64,000 bases of DNA, taken from positions 29,857,013 through 29,921,012 of the forward strand of contig CM043968.1 in the NCBI GenBank assembly GCA_014529385.2, written 5' to 3'. Each line of letters starts with the position of its first letter. The first letter of the stretch is position 1. Source of the stretch: Adiantum capillus-veneris. Its lineage: Eukaryota > Streptophyta > Polypodiopsida > Polypodiales > Pteridaceae. Positions 33,855 through 45,332 of this stretch are shown one piece after another. A program made the position numbers and the translations under genes. The notes under the pieces are model-generated. The model had not been told where the DNA came from. It saw only the letters and a program-made list of their open reading frames with translations, and ran no database searches.

Positions 33855-34442
33855 TTACTCTTGGGAAGCATTGTAAGCATTGACAAGGTTTAGGTTATCC
33901 TTTAATTGTATGCCTTGCATCCATCTAGCATCTTCAAAAGGATAGTTCTTAAACTTAATAAGATATTGTCGGATAGTTTTACTGCCTCTTAGTACCTTGT
34001 CTTCATGTCGGAGAATGGACTCGGGCTGCAGCACCTCCTCTTGGTCCTCGATCTCCGGTGGGTCTTCAATAGTTGGTTCTTGAGGTGGCTCTCCTTTGTA
34101 AGGCTTTAATAGGCTCACATGGAAAGCATTGTTTATGAGCCAATGAGTGGGCAACTTGAGTTGATAGGCCATCTCATTGACTGGCCTAAGAATCTGGAAG
34201 GGACCATAGTACCTTTTTGCTAGTTTAGCGTAGTACTTTTGGTGTCTTAATCGAGCCTTGGGAAACTTTAATAAGACCCAATCATTTTCTTTAAAGGTTT
34301 GGGCTCTTCTGTGCATGTCAGCAGCAGCCTTTTGCATTTGTTGTGAGATAGAGATAGCATCCTTAATCTTTTGAAAAGATTCTTGTAGGTCGCGGCTATA
34401 CTCATCTGCAGCGAAGAACTTCCCATGTACCTTAAGTAGCAA
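33855..34442 (-). pseudogene. Gypsy integrase C-terminus with chromodomain
   Basis: A 195-codon frame carries the integrase C-terminal module (FKENDWVLLKFPKAR, YAKLAKRYYGPFQIL, INNAFHVSLLKPYKG). A chromodomain-like tail follows (PESILRHEDKVLRGSKTIRQ, then YLIKFKNYPFEDARW). In chromoviruses this tail steers insertion by reading histone marks. It lies one frame away from the integrase core upstream (overlap 34268-34442), so a frameshift separates the two. The end at 33855 is about 350 bp from the 3' LTR. Confidence 0.85.
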
Positions 34443-35479
34443 AGGACTTTTGATCTTCCCTCAATTACCTCAAAAGGTGCTTTTCCCGTGGAAGTATGTA
34501 CAGTGCTATTGTAAGCATACTCCACTAAGGGTAAGTACTTCTCCCATTGGGATCTTTGATCTACTTCCCTTACATAGACTTTTAGTAGATTGAGAATTGT
34601 TAGGTTAGCTATTTCACTTTGGCCATCCGTTTGTGGATGATAGGCCGAAGAGAAGTTTAGCCTTGTTCCTGAATTCTCAAAGAGACCCTTCCAGAAATTA
34701 CTGGTCATTCTAGGATCTCTATCCGACACTATGGACATTGGCAAGCCATGGTACTTGAAAATTTGTGAAATGAAGAGGGTTGCCATTTGATGGGCTTTGA
34801 TAGTGTTTTTGGCAGGTATAAAATGAGCTTGTTTACTGAACCTGTCTACTCTCGTCCATATTCCCGTATTTCCATGGATAGACTTAGGCAATCCAAAGAT
34901 AAAATCCACGGATATGCTCTCCCATGGTGAATTAGGGATTGGCAAGGATTGAAGCAATCCAAGTTGTTTCCCTCTATCAAATTTTGTCTTTTGGCATACC
35001 ACACATCTACAAACATACTCTTGTATGTTCACTTTCATGGTAGGCCAATAGAAATATGTTTCAATTCCCTTTAAGGTAGACTGAATCCCTCTATTCCCCG
35101 CATAAGGTGGAGCATGAGATTCATACATTACTTTCTCACGTAGTGAGTTAGTAACACATAGTCTATTGCCGTAGAGAAGATACCTATCTTGTAAAGTAAA
35201 TGGTTCTTCTTTCTTCCCTAATGCAAGGGCTGAAATCACATCTCTAAAATTAGAATCAATAGCATACTCATCTATCATTGAAGATAGATCATTGTGAGTT
35301 GCTAAGGAAATCGCATTCACTCTCGGCTGTCTTGAGAGTGCATCAGCTACTTGATTATGCTTGCCAGCAATGTGAGCAATATGAAAATGAAATTGCGAAA
35401 GGATATTTGCCCACCTCATTTGTTTGTCGGAGAGCTTGGTCTGTGTCATGAAGTACATAAGACTTTGGTGATCCGTTCA
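34268..35479 (-). pseudogene. Gypsy RNase H end and integrase core
   Basis: The frame reads RNase H end (QMRWANILSQFHFHIAHIAG, then NQVADALSRQP), then the zinc-binding region (ESHAPPYAGNRGIQSTLKG, CRCVVCQKTK). The integrase core follows: VDFIFGLPKS with the first Asp, VSDRDPRMTSNFW with the second Asp, and HPQTDGQSEIAN with the Glu. The catalytic triad is present. An in-frame stop at 35477-35479 separates it from the RNase H start, in a context that in relatives reads TDHQSL. This enzyme would insert the cDNA into the genome. Confidence 0.88.
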
Positions 35480-35971
35480 CAGAATGAAAGGAGTCCCCAA
35501 TAAATAGTGCTTCCATGAGTCTAAGGCATGTAGAACTGCAAGGAGTTCCTTTTCATATATGCCTAGAGCTTGCTCAACAGGGTCGAGCCTTCGACTTTCA
35601 TAGCCTATGGTGTGCCCTTCTTGGAGCAAAACAGCTCCAAGGCAATCACCACAAGCATCACATTGGACCTCAAATGGTTTTGAGAGATCCGGTAGTGTAA
35701 GCACAGGTTGAGAGATAAGCTTTTCGAAAGCATTGTTCTCCTTAGCAGACCATGTATACCTAACGCTTTTCTTTGGTAGGTCATGTAATGGTCCCGCAAT
35801 TTGTGAGAACTTTTCTATGAAGCGTCTATAGTATGCACACATACCTATAAAGCTTCTTAGTTCATGAAGATTCTTTGGTTTAGGCCATCCTTTTATTACC
35901 TCTAACTTTGATGGATCCATTTGGATGCCATCTTGAGAGATAATGTGACCTAAATACTGAATCTCTTGCAA
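35480..35971 (-). pseudogene. Gypsy RT thumb and RNase H
   Basis: The frame begins MQEIQYLGHIISQDGIQMDP, the segment that follows the RT palm, and continues through RSFIGMCAYYRRFIEKFSQI to the RNase H start (FEVQCDACGDCLGAVLLQEG) and YEKELLAVLHALDSWKHYLL. The RNase H aspartate and glutamate positions are present. It is split from the upstream RT by a frameshift near 35975-35985 and from the downstream part by a stop. Confidence 0.85.
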
Positions 35972-35978
35972 GAAAAAT

Positions 35979-37757
35979 TCACTTTTTATTCTCTCTTAAA
36001 ACTTGAAATATTACCTGGAGGTGTCTCTTGTGCTCGTCTAATGAATTAGAGTAGATGATAATATCATCAAAGAACACTCCAGTGAAGGTTCGATGAGGCC
36101 TGAACACCTTCTCCATCAAGCGGTTGAATGTGGTTGGTGCATTGGTCAAGCCAAAAGGCATGACAATGTATTCGTAAAGACCAAATGTGGTGCAAAATGC
36201 GGTCTTTACAATGTCTTGATCAACTATCCTTATTTGATGATAGCCACTTTTTAGGTCAATCCTACTGAAGTAGGTCGATCCTTGTAGCTTATCAAATAGG
36301 TCTTCTACCCATGGAACGGGAAACCTATTCTTGATAGTGATCCTATTTAGTGCTCTATAGTCGACACACATACGATATGTGCCGTCTTTCTTTTGCACTA
36401 ATAGCACAGGTGAGCAAAATGGAGATGAGCTAGGCCTAACCATGCCCTTCTCAACTAACTCATGCACTTGCCGCATAATCTCCTCTTGTTGAGCTTGAGA
36501 AACTCCATAAGGAGGTTTGTTAGGCGGTGAACTTCCTGGAAGAAGTTCAATTGCATGGTCATCATTACCTCGTTTAGGAGGTAGCTCACAAGGGATATCG
36601 TCAATAAAAACATCTTGAAACCCCTTGAGAAAATTGGATAACTCTAATTCCTTTTGGTTGCTTTTATTTTCTTTTGCTAAAGCATTAGGTTCATTTTGAG
36701 AATCTTGAACAAAAATCATGTACACGAAAATAGAGCTCTTTATTGACTTGTTGAAAGCTGGTGTATGTACAATGGGAATAGTGTTACCCATTTCCTTAGC
36801 ATCTATATACATGTCTTTTTCCATGAACTTAAAGGAGATTCTCCTTTCAGGGAATTTAACATTGGCAGCCAGGCGATCAAACCATGGTGCCCCTAGGCTT
36901 ACATCCTCATGCTTGAGAGGAGAGATAAAGAAGTCCTCTTTGTCCACATAGCTTTGGACATGAAGCCTCAATTTCCCGATTAAGGGAGTGACTGAAGCTT
37001 CTTGCCCCTTGAAAGCAGTGTCTGCGGGTAGGACATCTCCCATCTCGTAAGCTTGCATGCCTAGCTTGGTGGCCAACTCTATAGATATAAAATTGTGAGT
37101 AGAACCAGGGTCAAAGAGAATAAAAGCATCATGTTCTCTTCCCTTTCCCCAAGCATGGCATAGAGGAGATCCTTTGTGGTGAGTTTGGTGAGTCGCCTCC
37201 TCTTGGATTTCAACCAAGGTAGCTCTAGGAGGATCTTGGCGGTTGTTCTTTTGGGGACAAGCGCGATACGCATGCCCTTGTTCGCCGCACTTGAAACACC
37301 GGTTATCCTTGCAATAACGCTCAAGCTCTTCAGGAGAGAGTTTGTTTTTACCTTTGTAAACTTCCTTCTCTTTACCTTTGTTGGAGTTGCCCTTAGGAGA
37401 CTTTTGGACATTGTCCTTCCCCTTAGGCTCGTTGGAACCCTTGTTTTCCGTGGGCTTATTATTTCTTTTAGCCCCCGTTTGGAAATTGATTCGAGAGGCC
37501 ACCATAGTATGGTGTATTACCGCCGATATGGTACGTGGCCTTTGGGAGTTGACATACTCCGCCATTTCTTCGGTTAAGCCCGCACAAAATTGTTGCTTTT
37601 TCTCTCCAAAATCCAACTTTTTGAAGACAGTGGCTTTGAGTTGTAAGTCCCAAAACTTGTCTACATATTTGTGGAAGGATTCATAGGGAGAGAGCTTTAA
37701 GCTTCGCCATTCGGTGAGTACTTTGTCTTTGGCATCGGTGGCCAAAAACTGCTTCAT
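35979..37757 (-). pseudogene. Gypsy gag C-terminus, protease and reverse transcriptase
   Basis: A 592-codon frame. The first part is gag (KVLTEWRSLKLSPYESFHKY, FCAGLTEEMAEYVNSQRP). A CCHC knuckle follows (CFKCGEQGHAYRAC, about residue 155-168). Then comes a protease-like FILFDPGSTHNFISIELATK in which the usual D-S-G reads D-P-G. The RT includes [54 protein letters not shown] and the catalytic FFDDIIIYS. It is still open over 1.8 kb, so decay is recent, but it is cut from both neighbours by a stop (37806) and a frameshift. Confidence 0.9.
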
Positions 37758-37805
37758 AATGGAAGCTCTTAAAGCTTTCCATGTTCGCGGAGCTTCAGCG
37801 TTGGC

Positions 37806-38645
37806 TCATAGGCTAGACCACCATTGCCTGGAGGAATTTTGAAAGTGCATAGCTACATGGCATAGCTTAGAGGACTCTGTGAAGCCCTCATCTCTAAACG
37901 CCGCATCAAACTGTTGGATAAAGGCCAAGACTTTGTCCGTAGCACCAAAGGTGCCATCATAGGTAAGGAAAGAGATGCTCTTCCCTCCCTCTTTGAACTT
38001 CTTCAGCTTGGACGACCTCTTCCATGCGGCATAGGATTTCCTATGGCCTCTTCTTTTTGATGGTTTAAGGGTTGCACCATCACTTTCTTCAGAAGGTGAA
38101 GAATTTGAAGAAGGTGGAGAAGAGGGTGACCTCTTTCTCGCCTTTTTCTTGTCTTGATCTTCGTCGTCTTCACCATCACTTTCATCAGAGGAAGAGGATG
38201 AAGAAGATGGAGAAGAGAGTGTCCTCTTTCTCGCCTTTTTCTTCTCTTGCTTTTTATCATCCCTCTTTGAATTATGGTGTGGAGAAGGGTGCGATGGTCT
38301 TCTCCGCGTTGGTGGTGATGGAGAGCGTTTAGCCCGCCGTCTTCGTGGAGCCATCTACGCCGAGGTGGCGGGAGAGTCACTTCTTTCTCGTTTCTTTGGT
38401 GGAGGCTCTTGAGTTCTCCTTTGGGAAGGAGATGCATCATCAAGAAGTAAATTCTTGAGCCCTTCATATGGATTCTCTTCTTCTTCCCGAATCGGAGAGA
38501 GAACTCTTTTGGAATGATTGCCCATGGCTTGTTGAAGCCTAGAAACAAGATAGTTAACAAGCATCGGAGCATCATTAGTAGCTTGCTCATTAGCAAAATC
38601 AAAGTTATCAACATTAATTTCACTCTCTTTACTATTGTCAGCCAT
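37806..38645 (-). pseudogene. Gypsy gag N-terminus, interrupted by a stop
   Basis: Two parts in the same frame: 38645-38355 (MADNSKESEINVDNFDFANE, an acidic/polar leader) and 38354-37806 (MAPRRRRAKRSPSPPTRRRP, serine- and lysine-rich tracts, then KLKKFKEGGKSISFLTYDGT). The TAG between them is a nonsense change in a continuous frame, and a second stop (TGA) after QWWSSL separates this from the 37757 frame, again without a phase change. The three frames together would form the gag precursor. Confidence 0.8.
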
Positions 38646-39046
38646 TCTAACAACTTTTAGGTGTAAACCGTTTAGGTGTACTTTGGCACTTCAAGCCCTA
38701 GTTGCTACTCCTCTTTACCTCTTTAGAAAAAGCACTCAAGATACTGTACTCGTGGCTCGAATATCATTAATTGCAAGGAATAGAAGAGAGGGTCGTTCAA
38801 CACCAAAACAGTACCGGCTCTTGTCAAGCTTCTAATAGCTCAATAGTGGTTAAGCCGTAGGTAAGCCCCGTACTAGGACTCCACTATTAAGACCATAGCT
38901 CTCGACGGTGATGCCCCGTTAACTGCACAAAGGCAGGCACACTGCAAGCCTGAAAAATCCCTATTCTAATTACTCACAGGCAATTAATAATACCAACCAT
39001 TTATAGCTGGCTTGAGGACCTCCCTTCTTGAGCAAGAAAAGAGAAA

Positions 39047-39064
39047 CCTTGTGCTCTGATACCA
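39047..39064 (-). promoter_or_regulatory. Primer-binding site of the Gypsy element
   Basis: The minus strand reads TTGGTATCAGAGCACAA directly after the LTR end TGTTACA. TGGTATCAGAGC matches the 3' end of plant initiator tRNA-Met, the usual primer. Confidence 0.8.
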
Positions 39065-39065
39065 A

Positions 39066-40630
39066 TGTAACATTTAATGGCCTAAAAACTTGTGTGTAGC
39101 GGAAATTATCATGAACATAGTGGGCATTCAATTAGAATAAATTCCTAATGAGAATTACAAGAGTGCTTGGGTGGAGAGAGAAACAAAAAGCATAACACCT
39201 AGTTAGATAGCATGAACAATACTTTCAAAAGAGAGAGAAATTAAGCTATTGACAACAGTTGAGGACCGGATTTGCATGGAGCCGGTCCCCCCTCCAAAAG
39301 GCTTTGTATTATGGTTTCTCCCATCAAGAGAGACATTGTACAATATAATTCTTTGTGTTCCTTCAAGACTAGCTAGTGCAATGAAGATGAAAGCTTCATG
39401 CACTAAGCAAAACACTTAGCAAACACAACATCAATTATCCCCGGTCTCAGACCGAAGACCTCACACACCTTCAAAGATGGTGAGAGCTAGCAGGGTATGA
39501 GAGTAAGAAGGAGTATCTTACGAGAGATGTACATCTCCTCACATAATCACTCATATTAGAATAGCTTAGCTTAGTAATTAGCATGGTAGAGGAGATGAGC
39601 ATGCATTGAAGCTTGGCTCTTGGTTGGATTTGCATCACAAAGCCAAGAGTTGTTGGTGTAGGCCTCCCTTCTCACAAGCTTGGAGTAGGTGATAAGCTTT
39701 CCATTAAAGCTTGAGAAGGAGAGAGAGTCTTCTTTACTTCACACATGAGCTTGTGTGAGTGTGTGTGTGATAATGCCTTGCAAAAATCAGCCCCCTCTCT
39801 CTCTTGGTCGACCCCTCTTGCTATTTGCTCATCCTCTCCTCTCATTGGACCTCCCCAGGCCTAGCCAATGGTAATTAAGCAGTATAAGTGATAGCCTTCT
39901 GACATGTGTCCCCCTTTCCCCTTTTGTGAGAGATTTAGGTAATTTAATAATTCAACTAAACTCTCATTGGACCCCTTTGCCTCCTGGCCAATAGGAATCA
40001 AGCAAGCCATTGGCCTGCTGAATGCTCATTGGACCCCTTGGGAGACTGTCCAATAGTCTTCTGGAGGACTTAATTCTCATTGGTTCTTTTATTAAGTGTT
40101 TTTAAATTAATTAAACTAGATTTACTCTAGCCTAATTCTCATTGGTCCACCTCCAAGGCCATCCAATAGGAATTGGTTATCTGGGCAGATGCACACCTTG
40201 TGGGCATCTGGGCTAGGGAGCTGACATGTGTCCCTTCTTCCGTTTGTGTAAAGGGAGCTTGTGTGTGTGTGTGACTTTCTCTCTCATCCCCTACAATCTA
40301 GGCTCGCCCCCTCCTATGTAGGGATTTGAAAAGACTTTTGGGACACACACAAAGCATCCAATTCCTCCCATGGTTGACCTTTGGACACAACCTTTGAATT
40401 TTGGAACCTTAGCATTTTGGAAGTCTTAATGGGATGAACCTTAGGGCCTTTTTAGCCCATTGTTGCACATGGCTCTTTTGCAGATGGCCCCCCCTTTGGA
40501 TCCCTACTGTAGCCTGTCTGCTAGCTTAACCAATATTCTAGCTTTTTCTCCCCTAGCACTTCCCCATATTAAATGATCAGTTTAACATGAGAAAATCATT
40601 TAGGAGAATTAGATATTGATTATTATGACA
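39066..40630 (-). repeat. 5' LTR of the Gypsy element
   Basis: 1565 bp, TG...CA termini in minus orientation. It contains many CCAAT/ATTGG boxes at 39,840-40,170 (U3 region) and short (GT)n runs. It matches 22067-23559 in reverse complement from end to end. Confidence 0.88.
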
Positions 40631-40646
40631 CAACAATATTGATTAT

Positions 40647-40681
<35 letters not shown>

Positions 40682-40684
40682 AAG

Positions 40685-41242
40685 ATGGAGGATGCCAATA
40701 GAAGATTAGATTTATGTCCAGGTTATAAGGTTTTTACAGTCATTATGAGTAGTGACGAGGATGTGGGACCGTCCAACCAAAACACCTATCTCTCAACAAG
40801 GATCTTATGTCCTTGTAATCAATGCAAGCATATTTTGCAACGGACAAGACATGTTTCTTTGCAACGCGTTCGTAAATATGGCGCGTTTAATCCATCTGTT
40901 ATAGACCGAGTTTTTGCCAATTATAACTCGTCAGACTCTGACGCTGGCCAACAGGCAGCAATCTTGCAACCCAATAGACGTGTTCGCAGGCGCTTTGGTC
41001 AAGTAGCATACATGAGGCCACAAGATGTAGCCTCTGACAGCTCAGAGGATGATCACGCAGACCACATTCCCAACAAGGCAATGTTTGAGCCCAAGATCTA
41101 CGAAATGATCGAGACGATCATCGATTCAAAATGTCTTATCTATGATGATATGAAAAGTGAAGGCGATACGCCATTGTATGATGGAGCACACGTGTCTATA
41201 TTGAAGGTGCTCCTGGTTCTTCTCAACATGCGAGAATCCTGA
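40685..41242 (+). pseudogene. Transposase N-terminal exon fused out of frame to the second CACTA gene
   Basis: The 185-codon frame equals residues 1-161 of the full transposase with an in-frame upstream extension (MSSDEDVGPSNQNTYLST, CPCNQCKH). It ends in MRES and a stop right after the deletion junction because the joined gene is in another frame. The second-gene exons are still recognisable downstream at 41400-41504 (WSMRGRDPTLYKSEYADKKG) and 41624-41668 (NPTDMPLGRDETSD and stop), with intact GT-AG borders. Confidence 0.8.
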
Positions 41243-42119
41243 CAAGTGGAAGCAACAAAAGGAGGCAACCAAAGAGCGAGTAGAGGCATCATTTGAAGCA
41301 CATTTTGTAAGTGTTTTTTCATTGCTCTTTAGGTTTGATAGTTACATCTATTTGTACATTTAAATTCTAACATAATGGATTCTTTGTATGTTTTGAACAG
41401 TGGTCGATGAGAGGACGTGACCCCACACTATACAAGAGCGAGTACGCAGACAAAAAGGGCTTAAACGTCTTGATGGACATTCTGAGTTCTCACGACGGCA
41501 TGGTTAGTATTTCACTTTAATCTTTTACATTTGTTGTATTTTAATGATGAGCTAAGAAAATAAATTGTTTTGTAATTATATGTTTATACTTACAGAAAGT
41601 ACGTCTTATTGTTTTTTTTTGCAGAATCCGACAGATATGCCGCTTGGACGCGATGAGACGTCTGATTAGACGAAGTCACTCTAGCCATAGCCATGGCTAG
41701 GCTGCATTAGTTTCCTTTTTTCATAGATTGTATATTGAGATGACATGTATACATCTTTTTGTAACTATTGGAAAACCATGTATTGTCTTAATAATGACAA
41801 TTGTGTTGTAACTATTACATTTGCAAAGCTTAACAATCAAAAGATTTTGCCTCTGATGTGTATAATTGTCATTGATTTACTTTCGTCCAATTACTTTTGC
41901 TAGTTTTGTATCTTTATTTTGCAAAAAATACTATGCATGATAAAGTTAATGGTTATATTGTCTTATGGGTGACTACTTTGGTTCTATACCTTGCACTTTC
42001 TTTCAAAGGTGATTTTGGGCTTATCTTGGATTCATTTAGGTTTACTCTATTATTGAAACATTCAATATGGTTGATGGGTGACAAAGAATTCAATACCTTG
42101 CCACCCAAAAAAGTTTACT

Positions 42120-42351
42120 CTCGGGCGTCGCTATATAAGGCTCTACAATGTCGCTATGAGCGTCGCTATAGGAAGCATGCAACCATCGCTATCTGTGTCG
42201 CAATATATCGATGCATATAGCGACGTAAATAGCGATGTAGATAGCGACACATATAGAAACGTCTCATAGAAAAGCTATTAGCGATGGTCTTAGCGACCTC
42301 GAGGAGTATGAAAACCGAATGTATTTCCGTCGCTAAAAGCGTCTTGTAGTG
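42120..42351. repeat. Subterminal repeats of the CACTA derivative
   Basis: Degenerate copies of GCGTCGCTATA and its complement TATAGCGACGC occupy 42125-42350, ending at the CTTGTAGTG terminus. They are fewer and more mutated than in the complete element. Confidence 0.75.
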
Positions 42352-42463
42352 ACGCATTTCAAATTCAAATTATCCAAATATCTTTCGTTTTGTATACCCG
42401 GATAGCAAAATCATATTAAGGACAGTGGTGGTCAGCCACTGCAACATGAGTCGTGATCGGTGT

Positions 42464-42655
42464 TGCCTAAATCGGCGAATCTATACCAATAAGACGTGGT
42501 GCCTAAATCGGTGAATCAGTACTTGTGATGTCTAAACCGGGGAGTCTGCACTGATATCATGTGAACTTCTGAATCTATTGTGTGTTGTGTGCTGCCTAAA
42601 TCGATGAATCGGCACAGGATGAATGTTTACACACTGCCTAAATTGGTGAATCTAT
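42464..42655 (+). repeat. Five copies of an 18-bp motif TGCCTAAATCGGTGAATC
   Basis: Copies start near 42464, 42500, 42529, 42593 and 42635, with spacing of 29-64 bp. Each differs from the consensus by one to four bases. The spacers between them are not alike. Function unknown. Confidence 0.6.
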
Positions 42656-42659
42656 GTGC

Positions 42660-43559
42660 TTGTGACCAATGGACCAAGCAAGGCATAAAAATAAAACATT
42701 TTCCACCTATTTGACACCAAAGTAGAGTATGTTCAAGTAGCAAAGCACTTACAAATTGTGGCTCAATATCCTAGAGCACCCTAGCTCATATTAGGAGCTG
42801 CATAGCTAATGAATAATCATGTCAATAAAAATTTCATACAGTGCAAGTAGTAAGCCCTGACCGTAGCAGAGTTGGAGTATTCAGTTGACAAGACAATGTA
42901 GATAAATAAGTTTTTTTTTAAAAGTTTGATGTACTGGAGGGACATACCTGGAGGATATTTTGCATTTGAAAATGTATGTACCTGTGTGTGTGTGCATAGA
43001 AAGCTATAATTGAAAGAATGACAATGTGGATTAGGGGGTCGCACAAAAATAGAATGCTCGTACAAGCTGGAGAGCAGTAGACACATCCAGAGGTTGTCGC
43101 AGTTGTAGACAAGAGAGTTAGCATACTTAACAAATCAAGTGCTTAGTAAGAGATTAGGTTAGATAGTGGATTGGTACACAAAGAATGCCAACCGATAATC
43201 TTTTAGAATAGTGTTGGTGGAATATCATGTCAATGTGATAAGTAACACTGTAAAAATAAAAGAAGGGGATTTACAATGTGATTAGTGAGCTTCATGACAA
43301 AGTATCCTAATTATAAGTGAAATATACATACTTAGGTTGATAAATAGGAAATACAGAGGTTGTTTGAGCGGCAGCCAATGGAGATAGACTACCAAGTAAG
43401 TAGGTCATAAGAAAGTCTTGTGAGTAATGACAACATTTTCAAAGAAAATCGGAAGCATCCTCTAATAAATGAAGTGTGCGAAGAGGGAGCATTGGTATTC
43501 AATTAGTAACCAAAGTGAGAACTAGAGAAATGCGAAGAGAACAATCATTACAAAATCCA
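42660..43559. other. Non-coding sequence left of the CACTA element
   Basis: No gene or clear repeat. It is AT-rich with short frames and, before the CACTA insertion, was joined to the sequence now at 51,310. Confidence 0.5.
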
Positions 43560-43562
43560 TAT

Positions 43563-43730
43563 CACTACAAGAGGCTCTTCACATTAGCGACGCTCACACA
43601 GCGACGCTCAAAAAAAAAATTCCCGGCGTCGCTATGAGCGTCGCTATGAGCGTCGCAAATTTACAAAGAAATTTGCGACGCTCATAGCGACGCTTATAGC
43701 GACGCTCATAGCGACGCCAGCTGGGGTAAA
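43563..43730. repeat. 5' terminal inverted repeat and subterminal array of the CACTA element
   Basis: The 12-bp terminal repeat is followed by about ten copies of TAGCGACGC or its complement between 43587 and 43722. Two blocks face each other (GCGTCGCAAAT / ATTTGCGACGC) and can fold into a hairpin. In maize En/Spm such 12-bp subterminal motifs are bound by the second element protein; the same role is inferred here. Confidence 0.85.
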
Positions 43731-43744
43731 AAAAATAACCGAGC

Positions 43745-43785
43745 GCGCCCAAAAACTCAGATCTCAGATCTGAGTTTTTCGGCGC
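43745..43785. repeat. 41-bp palindrome in the CACTA 5' leader
   Basis: Arms AAAAACTCAGATCT (43751-43764) and AGATCTGAGTTTTT (43766-43779) are perfect complements around a single C. Outer GCGCC (43745-43749) and GGCGC (43781-43785) extend the symmetry with one mismatch. It sits just inside the subterminal array, where promoter or stem-loop functions could lie. Confidence 0.85.
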
Positions 43786-43815
43786 CCTCAAGCAAGGAGC
43801 AGGTAACGCTCTCCC

Positions 43816-43852
<37 letters not shown>

Positions 43853-43853
43853 C

Positions 43854-43897
<44 letters not shown>

Positions 43898-44021
43898 GAG
43901 GAGAAGAAGGAGAGACAGGTATGCTCCTTCCCTCTCCTCATTCTCATGTTCCCTTCCTTTCTTTCTCTCTCCCTCGCTCTCTCTCTCACACACACACACA
44001 TACACACACACATATAGTGTT

Positions 44022-44067
<46 letters not shown>

Positions 44068-45218
44068 CAAAAACGCACACACATACATAAACAAAGAATG
44101 CACACACACATTGAGAGAGAAAAAGAGAGAGAGAGCATGCATAAACGAAAAACGCACGCATTGAGAGAGGAAAAGAGAGAGAGAACATGCATAAACAAAA
44201 AACGCACACATTGAGAGAGGAAAAGAGAAAGAAAACATGCATACGATCCAAAAAAACGCACACACATTGAAAGAGAAAGAAAGAGAAACTAAGGGAGCGT
44301 CGTAGGAAACTAATTAAAATTAAAAGACCTAAAGATCTAACCGACAAGGAGTTGAACTGAAGACCTATTATTCAAGAGAGAAATGGCATAATCAATCTAT
44401 CATACTTGGCATGGGTGATAGAAAGGTTATACCATTTATCTCTTTTTATTGGCACACACATCCACACACGCGCACACACACAGGAAGAAGAGAGTTATAA
44501 CGTCGTAGGAAACTATTTTAAAAAACGTTAAAGATTAGGTTATATGTAGACTTACATTAAATTAGATTTAGGTTTATTTTTAACTAGATTTACATTTATT
44601 TAAGCTAGATTTAGATTTATGTTATATTAGATTAGATGCGGGTCTCCATAGACTGCGATGCCTGCATGAAGCGGGTGAAGAAAGCCCTCAATGGAATATA
44701 GGGTATTGCTGCCTTCTCTCATAGTGGGCTCCGTCGATCCAAAAGTACTGGTGAAATGTCTTCAGAAGATAGGGAAGAAGGTGGATCTTCAGGGCGGCAA
44801 GAGTCACTACATCCCCGACACAATGACCATCTAGACAACCTCTAGTCATTAGACTTACGTTAAATTAGATTTAGCTTTATTTTTAGTTAGATTTACGTTT
44901 ATTTAGATTTACGCTTATTTACGTTAGATCGAGTCCACGCAAGAATTACTTACGGTTTAGGGTTTAGAGTTAGACGAACAGTGAAAAGATCTACTGTGAA
45001 AAGATGTTAAGATGAAGTGAAGTGCTACAGCTAGAGAAGAGGCAAAGGGATTTTGTCCACTACATGCAGTATCATGTAGACGTGGGTGTCTAGATTTCTT
45101 GTACCCACAAATATAGGTATTGACCAATAAAGACGAGATTATAACCCGGTGGTTCTGATCTCCGTGCACCTCTAGACCGAGGTGTGCGGGGATTGGACAT
45201 GACTAGAGAATGTGAGGT

Positions 45219-45267
<49 letters not shown>
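45219..45267. repeat. (AG)n inside the CACTA element, upstream of the transposase
   Basis: About 24 AG units end 66 bp before the transposase ATG. The deletion derivative begins at the matching run (40651-40679). Confidence 0.95.
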
Positions 45268-45270
<3 letters not shown>

Positions 45271-45332
45271 GACGAAGAATGCCAATAGAATATTAAATTT
45301 GTTGTCTAGGTTATAAGTTTTTTATCCTCATT

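Larger units (their letters stand above)
33078..40630 (-). mobile_element. Ty3/Gypsy chromodomain retrotransposon (chromovirus type), disabled
   Basis: On the minus strand: complete 5' LTR (40630-39066, 1565 bp, TGTCATAATAATC...TGTTACA); primer-binding site TGGTATCAGAGCACAAGG next to it; gag; protease; reverse transcriptase; RNase H; integrase; chromodomain; a purine-rich tract; and the first 420 bp of the 3' LTR (33499 down to about 33078). The rest of the 3' LTR is missing. The gene order with integrase after RNase H and a C-terminal chromodomain defines a chromovirus. In-frame stops at 38355-38357, just after the first gag part, at 37806-37808 and at 35477-35479, plus frameshifts near 35980 and 34400, disable it. 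At least four LTR relatives lie elsewhere in this window. Confidence 0.9.
40651..42351 (+). mobile_element. CACTA deletion derivative, 5'-truncated
   Basis: It is colinear with the full CACTA element from that element's inner AG run (45222) through transposase exon 1. It then jumps at 41230/41231 to the middle of the second gene (50191 onward) and follows it to the 3' end. About 4.37 kb is missing. Both parents carry GC at the junction (CAACATGC/AGCGC), a microhomology. Its right end is GTCTTGTAGTG at 42341-42351, i.e. CACTACAAGAC in reverse, and subterminal GCGTCGCTAT motifs precede it. The left 1.66 kb and left terminal repeat are lost; it starts at the AG microsatellite right beside the Gypsy LTR. 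Confidence 0.85.

Noticed and set aside
42166-42357. Frame encoding repeated Arg-Tyr (MCRYLHRYLRRYMHRY)
   Set aside because: Translation of the CACTA subterminal GTCGCTAT repeats, not a gene; the same holds near 43.6 and 51.1 kb.
43816-44347. Cys/Phe/Ser-Leu-rich membrane-like frames at the CACTA 5' leader
   Set aside because: Derived from CT, CA and AG microsatellites plus a short tandem phrase; no transposase similarity.
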